Source of the DNA: JAFDZW01 sp038229915 | GTDB taxonomy: Bacteria; Bacteroidota; Ignavibacteria; Palsa-1295 | Direction of reading: 5' to 3' | DNA: 42,510 nucleotides | Assembly (NCBI GenBank): GCA_038229915.1 | Contig: JBBRNY010000011.1 | Span: 1-42,510 of the forward strand | In this document: positions 1-7,887 of the stretch, in pieces | How the letters are laid out: every line of letters begins with the position of its first letter | Position numbering within the stretch: position 1 is the first letter of the stretch | Position numbers and translations under genes: made by a program | Notes under the pieces: generated by a model | The model's input: the letters and a program-made list of their open reading frames with translations, nothing else | Told to the model about the DNA's origin: nothing | The model's database searches: none

Positions 1-73
1 AAAAAATAGTTTGTAACCTTTTGGGGGGTCAAGTGGTCTTTTATAAGGTAGAAATATCTATCCAATCATCCCC

Positions 74-1432
74 ATGAAAGTATTGACTCGTATTATTTTT
101 CTCGTTGTTTTTCTGATCGTTGGCAGTGCGGCTTATTCGCAAATTCCACGGTATATATCGTATCAAGGCATGGTCGAACAGAGCGGACAGCCTCTCAACG
201 GCACGCGTAATGCACAGCTCACTTTGTATGCAGATTCCAATGGCACAGTGAATCTCTTTCAAATGTACTCCCCGATCACCTTCACTAAAGGTGTCTTCGA
301 AATAAAGATCGGACCAATTCCCACCGGATTCGATTTTACCAAACCGCTTTACCTCGGTGTTTCGATCGAAGGCGGAGCAGAATTGCTACCACGTACACTT
401 CTCACGACGAGCCCATATTCATTTTATGCTGAGAAATCCGGTTACGCCGATACCGCGTCTCGTGCGGGAACAGCTGATGTGCTCAGTACCAATTCTCCGG
501 ACCGTCTTCCGAGCGGAGCTGTTGTGATCTTCACTGATAGTGGCAGCCATCCAGGTTATACATATACTGGAAGCCATGTAACAGTAGCAACTGAGTCATG
601 GTCGAAAGGTGCCGTGATGCCCGTAGGGCAATATATTATGACTTCCTCAGTGGTGAATGGGAAGATTTATGTGATTGGTGGAGACCGAGGAAGTTCTAAT
701 AATTACAACCAGATATATGATCCTACAACGAATACCTGGACAACAGGTGCTGTGGTACCCGCAGGGCTATATTCTATGACAGCCTCAGTGGTGAATAGAA
801 AGATTTATGTGATAGGAGGAAGCGGAGGAATTTACAACAACAACCAGATTTACGATCCTGCGACGAATTTATGGACGACAGGTGCGAGGCTTCCTGTAGA
901 GCAATATGCTATGACTTCCTCAGTGGTGAATGGAAAAATTTATGTGATAGGTGGTGCGCGTTTGAATAGCAATAACAACCAGATCTACGATCCTTCGACG
1001 AATACATGGACGATAGGCGCTGTGCTACCCGTAGCGCAAGTTGCTATGACTGCTTCAGTGGTGAATGGGAAGATTTATGTGATTGGCGGCGCACTTGGGA
1101 ATAAAAATGATAACCAGATCTACGATCCTTCGACGAACACATGGACGACAGGTGCTGAACTGCCCGTGGTGAAATCTTCTATGACTGCGTCCTTAGTCAA
1201 TGGGAAGATTTATATAATGGGAGGATTTGGTGGACTTGATAATGAGAACCAGATTTACGATCCTGCGACGAATAGATGGACGACAGGTGCTATGTTACCC
1301 GTTGCTGAAGTTAATATGACTGCCGCTGTGGTGAATGGGAAGATTTATGTGATGGGCGGAGACTATGGAAGTCATGACTACAACCAGATCTACACCCCAG
1401 CATTTGAGCTTTACTACTTCATAAAGAACTGA
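74..1432 (+). CDS. Secreted Kelch-repeat surface protein
   Basis: A 452-residue protein with an N-terminal signal peptide (hydrophobic stretch followed by an AYSQ cleavage-like site near residue 23). Residues about 24-125 resemble the N-terminal module of large surface or tail-fibre-like proteins of Bacteroidota (YISYQG start, then PLYLGV and a LLTTSPYSFYAEKA-like end). From about residue 175 come six Kelch-type repeats, each with a VVNGKIYVIGG strand, NQIYDP and a W-T-T-G turn. The DNA repeat period is exactly 135 bp (tgg codons at 737, 872, 1007, 1142, 1277), so each blade is 45 residues. This should fold as a beta-propeller, probably binding protein or carbohydrate outside the cell. Unlike the Kelch gene at 27601, no type IX sorting domain follows; the protein ends soon after the last blade. 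Start is the ATG directly before the signal peptide. The function is not known. Confidence 0.85.
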   Translation: MKVLTRIIFLVVFLIVGSAAYSQIPRYISYQGMVEQSGQPLNGTRNAQLTLYADSNGTVNLFQMYSPITFTKGVFEIKIGPIPTGFDFTKPLYLGVSIEGGAELLPRTLLTTSPYSFYAEKSGYADTASRAGTADVLSTNSPDRLPSGAVVIFTDSGSHPGYTYTGSHVTVATESWSKGAVMPVGQYIMTSSVVNGKIYVIGGDRGSSNNYNQIYDPTTNTWTTGAVVPAGLYSMTASVVNRKIYVIGGSGGIYNNNQIYDPATNLWTTGARLPVEQYAMTSSVVNGKIYVIGGARLNSNNNQIYDPSTNTWTIGAVLPVAQVAMTASVVNGKIYVIGGALGNKNDNQIYDPSTNTWTTGAELPVVKSSMTASLVNGKIYIMGGFGGLDNENQIYDPATNRWTTGAMLPVAEVNMTAAVVNGKIYVMGGDYGSHDYNQIYTPAFELYYFIKN

Positions 1433-1513
1433 GCGGCATTAGGCTCCGCTCCATTTATCTTCGTAAGTTAGGTATCTCATCAATTCACACGAACTCTCAA
1501 AAAGAGATAAGGC

Positions 1514-2059
1514 TTATGCGTTGAGTGTATCCTCGAACACTTTCATCTTTGCATCGTCGTGAAGGCAGACCACGATCTTCTCGACGCTCTTGAGCGTTGG
1601 GGCGGACTCTTTAATGGTGTTGACAATAATTTTTGCGCAGTCATTAATAGGGAAGTGAAAAAAACCTGCGCCGATAGCCGGAAAAGCGATCGACTTCAAA
1701 CCTTTTTCTTCGGCAAGCTTGATTGATGAGCTAATAGCCGAGCGAAGTTTTTCGTGTTCGTTGCCCTCGCCGTACATTGGTCCGACGGCGTGAATGACGT
1801 GGCGGGCTATCAGCTTGCCGCCGCTGGTCATCACTGCCGACCCAACCGGGCAAAAGCCGATCTCGTGACATTCTTTCTGGATGATCTCGCCACCTTCTTC
1901 GCGAATAGCCCCAGCAACGCCGGCACCGAGATTGAGATATTCATTCGCCGCATTGACCACAGCATCAACATCCAACAACGCAATATTGCCCTGCCGAAGC
2001 TCAAGGGTAACATTACCGATGGTTGTAGAAATAGAAGCCGCAGCGTTTTTGGTTGACAT
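1514..2059 (-). CDS. Macrodomain (ADP-ribose-binding) protein
   Basis: About 181 residues from the chosen ATG at 2059. An upstream in-frame start at 2122 would add 21 residues rich in Cys and Tyr that do not look like a macrodomain, and it would overlap the likely promoter. Macrodomain signatures are clear: AVVNAAN near the N-terminus, a glycine-rich GAGVAGAI loop, the HVIHAVGP strand and the AFPAIGAG loop that contacts the distal ribose and phosphate. The family binds ADP-ribose and often hydrolyses O-acetyl-ADP-ribose or removes ADP-ribose from proteins or nucleic acid. The length is typical of the stand-alone YmdB/Af1521-like class. It is transcribed away from the nuo operon and has no partner gene such as an ART toxin beside it, so a housekeeping role is more likely than an antitoxin role, but that is inference. 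Confidence 0.9.
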   Translation of the reverse strand: MSTKNAAASISTTIGNVTLELRQGNIALLDVDAVVNAANEYLNLGAGVAGAIREEGGEIIQKECHEIGFCPVGSAVMTSGGKLIARHVIHAVGPMYGEGNEHEKLRSAISSSIKLAEEKGLKSIAFPAIGAGFFHFPINDCAKIIVNTIKESAPTLKSVEKIVVCLHDDAKMKVFEDTLNA

Positions 2060-2101
2060 ATCTATCGGGTGGTTATCGTGAGTATTACTACAACAGCAAT
2101 A

Positions 2102-2109
2102 CAAATATA
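2102..2109 (-). promoter_or_regulatory. Possible -7 box for the macrodomain gene
   Basis: On the minus strand the box reads TATATTTG, an exact match to the Bacteroidota -7 consensus TAnnTTTG, about 43 bp before the ATG at 2059. I found no TTG at the ideal 19-20 bp spacing, so the -33 element is weak or absent. Confidence 0.4.
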
Positions 2110-2216
2110 CCATTATTAGCAACTTGCGAGCACGACAATGCGTATTTCGTTGTGGTAGATTGTATGTATTTTCCTGTTATTTCCACAACTTCACCTCTAT
2201 TGCCCTCAACAACTCG

Positions 2217-2224
2217 TATATTTG
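2217..2224 (+). promoter_or_regulatory. Possible -7 box for the nuo operon
   Basis: TATATTTG matches TAnnTTTG about 100 bp upstream of nuoA. The nearest TTG (2200-2202) is only 14 bp away instead of 19-20, so this is a weak call. It would give a leader of about 95 nt. It lies back to back with the matching box at 2102-2109 for the divergent gene. Confidence 0.35.
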
Positions 2225-2324
2225 TATCTTCACATTCGAGTGGCATTTTCTCGTCGTGAAAACTGTTTTGTGTTCAATCTCATAATAGGTAGTCATATTG
2301 TTGTTATAATAGGCTTGTACGATT

Positions 2325-2795
2325 ATGCTTGGTGAATTTAGTCACGTTTTTGCTTTTTTTCTTTTGGCGATCGTCTTTGTAGGTGGTGGGCTGTTCACAA
2401 ATATGCTCATCCGCCCGACGAAAGCAAATGTCCTGAAGCATTCAGTCTATGAATGCGGTGAAGACCCTATCGGCTCCGGCTGGATCAAATTCAATATCCG
2501 ATTTTATGTTGTTGCGCTGATCTTTATTCTCTTCGATGTCGAGATCGTGTTTCTGTTTCCGTGGGCAGTTGTGTATAAGCAATTGGGCTGGCTTGCGTAT
2601 AACGAAATGATGGTCTTTATGGCGATTCTTATTACGGGTTTTGCTTATGCATGGGTCAAAGGCGACCTCGATTGGGTACGCCCGAAACCATACATTGCGA
2701 GCTTCGATGATCTTGTAAATAGTCGTCATTCACAACTCAGCCCTACGCCAGTACCACAGAATGTGATGCCGGTTCCGGTTGAAGAGATGGTGTAA
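2325..2795 (+). CDS. nuoA: NADH-quinone oxidoreductase subunit A
   Basis: A 156-residue membrane subunit of complex I and the first gene of the nuo operon. Family hallmarks are visible: three hydrophobic segments (about residues 5-28, 62-85, 92-112), the cytoplasmic loop with YECGEDPIGS, and the acidic second helix FILFDVEIVFLFPWA, whose Asp and Glu are conserved. The C-terminus has a Pro-rich tail of about 25 residues not found in the shortest homologues. NuoA helps form the junction between the quinone-binding cavity and the membrane arm. The start is the ATG before the first helix; no Shine-Dalgarno sequence is seen. Confidence 0.97.
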   Translation: MLGEFSHVFAFFLLAIVFVGGGLFTNMLIRPTKANVLKHSVYECGEDPIGSGWIKFNIRFYVVALIFILFDVEIVFLFPWAVVYKQLGWLAYNEMMVFMAILITGFAYAWVKGDLDWVRPKPYIASFDDLVNSRHSQLSPTPVPQNVMPVPVEEMV

Positions 2796-2812
2796 CTGAG
2801 TACTGACTCAGT
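2795..2812 (+). other. Small intercistronic hairpin after nuoA
   Basis: Seven-base-pair stem ACTGAGT / ACTCAGT with a four-base loop, beginning at the last base of the nuoA stop codon. There is no T-run, so it is not a terminator. It may protect or process the polycistronic message; this is inference. Confidence 0.4.
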
Positions 2813-2863
2813 TTGTGTCAGTAATTGAATCTTGAGCGATCGCAACCAGTGTATATATAGACT

Positions 2864-3364
2864 ATGGGAATACTCAATAAACAAGACGATCCGTTTGGCT
2901 CCGGTAATATTGTTATTACGGGCGTAGATACGTTGCTGAACTGGTCACGGCTTTCGAGCTTGTGGATGATGGGTTTTGGTTTGGCTTGCTGCGCGATCGA
3001 AATGATGGCGGCTTCGGCTTCGCATTATGATATTGGTCGTTTCGGGGTTATCCCTCGCCCAAGCCCACGCCAGTCGGATATGATGCTTATTTCAGGCACA
3101 GTCACCCTGAAGATGGCGACACGCACAAAAATTCTCTACGAGCAAATGCCCGACCCGAAGTATATTATTTCGATGGGCTCGTGCTCGAATTGCGGCGGAC
3201 CGTATTGGGAGCATGGCTATCACGTCTTGAAAGGTGTTGATCGCATTATCCCTGTTGATGTCTATGTGCCGGGCTGCCCGCCGCGCCCCGAAGCACTGCT
3301 CGAAGGCTTGATGAAACTGCAGGATAAAGTTCGCAGACAATCTATCGCTCGTACTGCTGTCTAA
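2864..3364 (+). CDS. nuoB: NADH-quinone oxidoreductase subunit B
   Basis: A 166-residue subunit that carries the terminal iron-sulfur cluster N2, which passes electrons to quinone. The four expected ligands are present: the tandem Cys42-Cys43 in GLACCAIEMM, Cys107 in MGSCSNCGG and Cys138 in VPGCPPRPEA. The peripheral-arm quinone-site sequence GRFGVIPRPSPRQSD is intact. The protein has family length and starts in a gactATG context without a Shine-Dalgarno. It follows nuoA after 68 bp and precedes nuoC by 3 bp, so it is translated from the operon message. Confidence 0.98.
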   Translation: MGILNKQDDPFGSGNIVITGVDTLLNWSRLSSLWMMGFGLACCAIEMMAASASHYDIGRFGVIPRPSPRQSDMMLISGTVTLKMATRTKILYEQMPDPKYIISMGSCSNCGGPYWEHGYHVLKGVDRIIPVDVYVPGCPPRPEALLEGLMKLQDKVRRQSIARTAV

Positions 3365-3367
3365 GTT

Positions 3368-3868
3368 ATGACAAACCAAGAAATTTACGATAAACTCAAA
3401 GCCGCTTACGGCGGCGCGATCGGTAGCTTTCACGAGCAAGCCGGCAGTGCATATATGACGCGCACCAGTTCGTATGCTGATATTGTCGAGTACTCGCAGA
3501 TCGCCCAGATCTGCCAATACTTGCGCGACGAACCGACCCTCGAATTTGATAATCTCAATTGCTTGTCGTGCGATGATAACGGTGATAAGACCTTATCGGT
3601 CGTCTATCACATGGAATCACTATCACTAAAGCATTATTTCGCGCTCAAGGTTACGGTACCTATTGATAACCCAGTAGTGCCGACGGTGACACGAGTATGG
3701 GCAAGTGCCAACTGGCACGAACGCGAAGGTTGGGATATGATCGGTATAAAATTTAACGAGCATCCCGATCTGCGCCGTATTCTGCTTGATGATGATTGGG
3801 TCGGGCACCCACTGCGCAAAGATTATAAAGAACCGGAGTTTTACAGAGGAATGAAAGTAGGATATTAA
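3368..3868 (+). CDS. nuoC: NADH-quinone oxidoreductase subunit C
   Basis: A 166-residue peripheral-arm subunit (the 30-kDa subunit family). It lacks cofactors and clamps subunits B, D and I. The family signature is visible in WHEREGWDMIGIKF followed by HPDLRRILLDDDW and GHPLRKDY near the C-terminus. It is a separate polypeptide, not fused to NuoD as in E. coli. Its TAA shares one base with the nuoD ATG, which suggests translational coupling. Confidence 0.97.
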   Translation: MTNQEIYDKLKAAYGGAIGSFHEQAGSAYMTRTSSYADIVEYSQIAQICQYLRDEPTLEFDNLNCLSCDDNGDKTLSVVYHMESLSLKHYFALKVTVPIDNPVVPTVTRVWASANWHEREGWDMIGIKFNEHPDLRRILLDDDWVGHPLRKDYKEPEFYRGMKVGY

Positions 3869-5073
3869 TGTCAGAGCTTTTCAATAGAACAATGACAACT
3901 ATCGCTCCGGCACCGGTGAAGATCATCCCTGCCGAGAAGGTCGAGCCGAACCGCATCAAGACCGAAGAAATGATCTTGAATGTCGGTCCGCAGCATCCGT
4001 CAACCCACGGTGTGCTTCGTCTCGAAGCAGTGCTCGATGGCGAACTCGTGATCGACGTTATTCCGCATTTGGGTTATTTGCACCGATGCTTCGAAAAGCA
4101 TTGCGAGGCAATGACATATCCGCAGGTCATCCCATACGTTGATCGTATGGATTACCTCGCCGCAATGAACTCCGAGCATGGCTACGCACTTGCCGTTGAG
4201 CGTCTGATGGGTATCGAAGTACCCGAAAAAGTTGAGTATATCCGCGTATTATTTGCAGAGTTACAGCGTATTGCTTCGCATTTGGTTGCTGTCGGTACGT
4301 TTGGTCTTGATGTCGGCGCCTTCACCCCGTTCTTGTATTGCTTCCGCGACCGCGAAGATATTCTCGAGATGTTCGAGAAGACCTGCGGTGCACGTCTATT
4401 ATATAACTATATTTGGGTCGGCGGACTTTCACACGACTTACATCCTGATGTGCTCAAGATGTGTCGCGATTTCGTCAAGAAAAACCGCGCAACCCACGCC
4501 GAGGTCAATAATCTTCTGACCTTCAATAAAATTTTCGTTGAACGCACGATCAACATCGGCATCTTAAAGCCGGATGTTGCGATCAACTGTGGTGCATCGG
4601 GCCCGATGCTTCGTGGTTCTGGTGTGAAGTGGGATCTCCGTCGCGATGATCCATACTCGATCTATGATCGTTTTGAGTTTGATATTCCTGTCGGTACAGG
4701 AAAAATGGGTACGGTTGGTGATTGTTTCGATCGTCATTGGGTCAGAATGTTGGAGTGGGAGCAATCGCTCAATATTATTGAGCAGATACTCGAACAATAT
4801 CCGCAAGACGACAAGACCGATGTGCAAAAAGCAGTGCCGAAGCGCATCAAACCGGCGGCAGGCGAAATTTATTCGCGTACCGAAAACCCACGCGGCGAAC
4901 TCGGATTTTATATTTCATCGAAAGACGGTATCAATCCGGCTCGCGTCAAAGTACGCTCGCCAGCGTTTGTGAACTTGTCGATACTGCCGATCATCTCGCG
5001 CGGTTATATGATGGCTGATCTTATTATCATCCTCGGCTCGATCGACATCGTGCTTGGGGAAGTCGATCGTTAA
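3868..5073 (+). CDS. nuoD: NADH-quinone oxidoreductase subunit D
   Basis: A 401-residue 49-kDa-type subunit that forms the quinone pocket with NuoB. Conserved stretches are present: VGPQHPSTHGVLR near residue 40 with the quinone-site histidine, then GYLHR, NSEHGYALAVE, GVKWDLRRDDPYSIYDRFEF and a C-terminal ARVKVRSPAFVNL ending in IVLGEVDR, the usual end of the family. About 30 extra residues (many Ala, Pro, Glu) precede the conserved core, so an internal start such as the Met at residue 9 is possible. The operon continues with nuoH after a 60-bp AT-rich gap that contains a promoter-like sequence. Confidence 0.97.
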   Translation: MSELFNRTMTTIAPAPVKIIPAEKVEPNRIKTEEMILNVGPQHPSTHGVLRLEAVLDGELVIDVIPHLGYLHRCFEKHCEAMTYPQVIPYVDRMDYLAAMNSEHGYALAVERLMGIEVPEKVEYIRVLFAELQRIASHLVAVGTFGLDVGAFTPFLYCFRDREDILEMFEKTCGARLLYNYIWVGGLSHDLHPDVLKMCRDFVKKNRATHAEVNNLLTFNKIFVERTINIGILKPDVAINCGASGPMLRGSGVKWDLRRDDPYSIYDRFEFDIPVGTGKMGTVGDCFDRHWVRMLEWEQSLNIIEQILEQYPQDDKTDVQKAVPKRIKPAAGEIYSRTENPRGELGFYISSKDGINPARVKVRSPAFVNLSILPIISRGYMMADLIIILGSIDIVLGEVDR

Positions 5074-5098
5074 CCCATTGCTCGTTGGTAGTGTGGTG

Positions 5099-5128
5099 TT
5101 GTATGCTTATTTTTTTATTTTAGATTTG
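5099..5128 (+). promoter_or_regulatory. Internal promoter candidate before nuoH
   Basis: TTG at 5099-5101, a 19-bp spacer, then TAGATTTG at 5121-5128: both boxes of the Bacteroidota promoter at ideal spacing. The nuoH ATG begins only 5 bp after the -7 box, so transcription from here would give an almost leaderless nuoH message. It could also be chance in an AT-rich gap. Confidence 0.4.
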
Positions 5129-5133
5129 TACTA

Positions 5134-6228
5134 ATGTTTGACGCTTTACGGGATCTCATCATCAGCTTACTCGGCAAGGGCGACCTCTCCGATGTGCTGA
5201 CGGTCGTGGTGTATTGCGCACTACCGTTGGTCGTGATTTTGCTGTATGCACTCTTCGCGATCTTAGCCGAAATGAAATTGTCGGCGTGGTTGCAAGATCG
5301 TCTCGGTCCGATGCGCGTTGGTCCGTGGGGTATCCTTCAGCCGATCGCTGATATTCTAAAGCTTCTTCAAAAAGAAGACATCACCCCGACGCACGCTGAT
5401 AAGAAGCTCTATAATCTTGCACCGTTTTTAGTATTCATCGGCAGTTATCTTGGCTTTGCAGTCTTGCCGTTCTCGGCGATGTATGCCGGTGCCCGATTGA
5501 ATGTCGGTATTTTTTATCTTGTCGCCGTCAGCGGTCTGGTCGTTGTTGGTATCTTGATGGCTGGTTGGGGATCGAATAATAAATATTCACTCTTTGGTGC
5601 GATGCGTTCTGTAGCACAGATCGTCAGTTATGAAATTCCTGCGGGGCTAGCGATTCTCTCAGTTGTAATGATCGCCGGTACGATGGACTTGCAAACCATC
5701 TCGAAATTGCAAGAAGGCGGCGTGCAAAACTGGTTTATTTTTGGCGGACCAAAAAATCTTGCAGGCTTTGGTGGCGCAACTGCTTGGGCATTAGCGCCGG
5801 TGATGATGATCGCCTTTATTCTTTACTTCATCGCCTCACTTGCCGAAACCAACCGTGTGCCGTTCGATATTCCTGAAGCAGAATCAGAACTTGTTGCGGG
5901 CTATCACACTGAGTACTCAGCAATGAAATTTGCGCTGTTCTTTTTGGCAGAGTATGCCAATATGTTGGTCGTGAGCGCAGTGGCTTCGATCTTATTTCTT
6001 GGTGGATGGAATTCACCGTTCGGCGAATTTTTGGGCGGTCCTGTTATGGGGCTTGTCTGGTTTCTCGGTAAAGCAATTTTCTTTGTGATGATACAGATCT
6101 GGATACGTTGGACATTGCCGCGTTTGCGCGTTGACCAACTGATGCATATCTGCTGGAAGGTAATGATCCCGTTCGGTATGGCAACCGTGTTGCTTGTCGG
6201 AACGATCGTTACGTGGTTCGCTCATTAA
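5134..6228 (+). CDS. nuoH: NADH-quinone oxidoreductase subunit H
   Basis: A 364-residue multi-pass membrane subunit, about eight helices, that docks the peripheral arm and lines the quinone channel. Diagnostic loops are present: LQDRLGPMRVGPWGILQPIADILKLL after helix 1, SYEIPAGLA, and ASLAETNRVPFDIPEAESELVAGYHTEYS, which contains the acidic E-channel loop. RWTLPRLRVDQLM near the C-terminus is also typical. The length is slightly above average, with a short loop around residue 195-205 (KNLAGFGGATA). A small hydrophobic gene follows immediately. Confidence 0.98.
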   Translation: MFDALRDLIISLLGKGDLSDVLTVVVYCALPLVVILLYALFAILAEMKLSAWLQDRLGPMRVGPWGILQPIADILKLLQKEDITPTHADKKLYNLAPFLVFIGSYLGFAVLPFSAMYAGARLNVGIFYLVAVSGLVVVGILMAGWGSNNKYSLFGAMRSVAQIVSYEIPAGLAILSVVMIAGTMDLQTISKLQEGGVQNWFIFGGPKNLAGFGGATAWALAPVMMIAFILYFIASLAETNRVPFDIPEAESELVAGYHTEYSAMKFALFFLAEYANMLVVSAVASILFLGGWNSPFGEFLGGPVMGLVWFLGKAIFFVMIQIWIRWTLPRLRVDQLMHICWKVMIPFGMATVLLVGTIVTWFAH

Positions 6229-6232
6229 AGCG

Positions 6233-6436
6233 GTGACCACACGCCTGATCTTCGGGCTGTTCTTCTTTGTCGGCACGCTTGCGGCGGCAGCCGGGTGGCT
6301 ATTGCCGATGCTCGGAAAGCCGGTCGAACTGCTGGCGATCTTCGGACATTTGGCGCAGATCATTGCGTTGATAGTATTGATCGTCATACCGGATGAAGTC
6401 GAAGAACACGAAGACGATTCGGAAACAATGGTGTAA
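6233..6436 (+). CDS. Small membrane protein inside the nuo operon
   Basis: About 67 residues from a GTG at 6233, 4 bp after the nuoH stop; a TTG at 6194 overlapping nuoH would give 80 residues. Two hydrophobic segments are visible (RLIFGLFFFVGTLAAAAGWL, and a second of about 18 residues, IFGHLAQIIALIVLIVI), separated by MLGKPVELLA, and followed by an acidic tail rich in Glu and Asp. It is not a standard bacterial complex I subunit and I do not recognise the family. Its position between nuoH and nuoI on the same strand, with 26 bp to nuoI, suggests it is made with the complex and may be an accessory or assembly factor; this is inference. The base composition matches its neighbours, so it looks like a real gene. 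Confidence 0.65.
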   Translation: MTTRLIFGLFFFVGTLAAAAGWLLPMLGKPVELLAIFGHLAQIIALIVLIVIPDEVEEHEDDSETMV

Positions 6437-6462
6437 AGAAGCTGAACACTTCTATTTGAACA

Positions 6463-7140
6463 ATGGCATATTTTAAAGACATACAAGAAGGACTTTCGAC
6501 GGCGCTCCAGGGTATGGGCATCGTGATGAAGCATTTGCTCAAGCCGAAAGTAACGCGCCAATATCCGAATCCGGAAGACCGCTATCCGATGCCGGAGCGT
6601 GCGCGTAATCGTCTCTATGTCAATATGGACGACTGTATCGGTTGCGACCAGTGCGCTCGTGCTTGTCCGGTCAATTGTATCACCATTGATACTGCAAAAG
6701 TCATACCTGGCGAGAATATCGGTACGACTTCGAACGGTAAGAAAAAATCGTTGTGGGTAACACGTTTTGATATTGATATTGCGAAGTGCTGTTACTGCGG
6801 TTTGTGCACCTATCCTTGCCCGACCGAGTGTATTCGTATGACCGATGTCTATGAGTTTAGCGAATTTGACCGCGTGAACCTCATCTATAACTATGCAACA
6901 ATGGGTGCCGATGAAGCAGTGCTTCACACCGCCAATGCAAAAATAGATGAAGCGCGCCTTGCTGTCGAGCGTGCAAAACAAGCTGAAGAAAAAGCGAAAG
7001 CCGCCGCAAATGCTCCGGCTCCTGCTGCTGCTCCGACTGCAACAGCACCGCCTGCCGCACCAAGCGCCGGTGGAGTAAAGCCGCCGCCATTTATGGCAAA
7101 ACCAGGTGGCATCAAACCGCCGCCGTTTAAAGCGAGCTAA
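6463..7140 (+). CDS. nuoI: NADH-quinone oxidoreductase subunit I
   Basis: A 225-residue ferredoxin-like subunit that carries clusters N6a and N6b and links the peripheral arm to NuoB. Two complete 4Fe-4S motifs are seen: Cys58, 61, 64 and 68, then Cys72 (CIGCDQCARACPVNC), and Cys109, 112, 115, 119 and 123 (CCYCGLCTYPCPTEC). The core ends near residue 155. After it comes a predicted charged helix rich in Ala, Lys and Glu, then a Pro/Ala linker and two copies of a GG-(V/I)-KPPPF motif at the extreme C-terminus. Such a tail is unusual for NuoI and might contact another subunit or an electron donor. A hairpin (7154-7175) follows in the gap to nuoJ. Confidence 0.97.
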   Translation: MAYFKDIQEGLSTALQGMGIVMKHLLKPKVTRQYPNPEDRYPMPERARNRLYVNMDDCIGCDQCARACPVNCITIDTAKVIPGENIGTTSNGKKKSLWVTRFDIDIAKCCYCGLCTYPCPTECIRMTDVYEFSEFDRVNLIYNYATMGADEAVLHTANAKIDEARLAVERAKQAEEKAKAAANAPAPAAAPTATAPPAAPSAGGVKPPPFMAKPGGIKPPPFKAS

Positions 7141-7212
7141 CAAAAGAAATTACACACTGTCTTTATCGATAGTGTATTGTGAGTTGGTTGATCATTTTGG
7201 AACAGAAAAATA

Positions 7213-7878
7213 ATGTTCGATCTTATATTTTACATCTTTGCATTCATTACCGTTGCCGGTGCTGCCGTCACGGCGATTCATCGTAATATCGTCTATTCGG
7301 CGTTTGCACTGCTCTTCACCTTTGTTGGTGTGGCGGGGCTGTATGTCATGGCCAACGCCGATTTTCTTGCCGTCACGCAGATGATGGTCTATGTCGGTGG
7401 TATCTTGATCTTGCTCATCTTCGGTGTCATGCTTACCAATCGCATTCAAAGTGCGAACATCGTGGTCAATGCAGGTTCAAGACCGGTTGTGGCTATTCTT
7501 TCGCTCGGGTTGCTTGCTATTTTGTGTGCCGCATTTTTCGGACCAAGCGCAACACATAGCGAAAAGTCGAAAGATGGTAAAACGGCGACGGTGTCGTCAT
7601 GGTCGAATTACACACAGCAGCCGTGGGCGGCAACGCAGTGGAATAAAGACGCCAACGTAAGAATTTTATCGGAGAAATACGGTGCACCTTCTGAAGCAAA
7701 AACTCACGAAGGCTCGAGCGGAACATCGGTAGAGATCGGCAAATTATTGCTTTCGGATTATCTCTTGCCGTTCGAAATTGTCTCGATCGTGTTGCTCGTG
7801 GCGCTGGTCGGGGCAACGATGATCGCCCGAAAAGAACCGACACCCGAAGAAGAAGCACTGTCTGAATCACTCTCGTAA
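7213..7878 (+). CDS. nuoJ: NADH-quinone oxidoreductase subunit J
   Basis: A 221-residue membrane subunit with four N-terminal helices and one C-terminal helix. The family motif on the third helix is present (FLAVTQMMVYVGGILILLIFGVML, including the conserved Tyr and the pi-bulge glycines). Between helix 4 and helix 5, about residues 112-180, is a soluble loop rich in Ser, Lys and Thr, longer than in E. coli. The C-terminal helix is YLLPFEIVSIVLLVALVGA, followed by a charged tail with ARKEPTPEEEAL. nuoK follows after 9 bp. Confidence 0.96.
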   Translation: MFDLIFYIFAFITVAGAAVTAIHRNIVYSAFALLFTFVGVAGLYVMANADFLAVTQMMVYVGGILILLIFGVMLTNRIQSANIVVNAGSRPVVAILSLGLLAILCAAFFGPSATHSEKSKDGKTATVSSWSNYTQQPWAATQWNKDANVRILSEKYGAPSEAKTHEGSSGTSVEIGKLLLSDYLLPFEIVSIVLLVALVGATMIARKEPTPEEEALSESLS

Positions 7879-7887
7879 CCAACAACT

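Noticed and set aside
1431..1450. Terminator after the first Kelch gene
   Set aside because: GAGCGG/CCGCTC can form a short stem but no T-run follows.
2040..2325. tRNA or riboswitch in the macro-nuo gap
   Set aside because: No cloverleaf or conserved aptamer pattern could be seen; only promoter-like boxes.
6013..7143. A 376-codon minus-strand frame through nuoI
   Set aside because: It is the reverse shadow of nuoH-nuoI, with Cys/Arg-rich low-complexity protein and no family signature; the plus-strand genes are certain.
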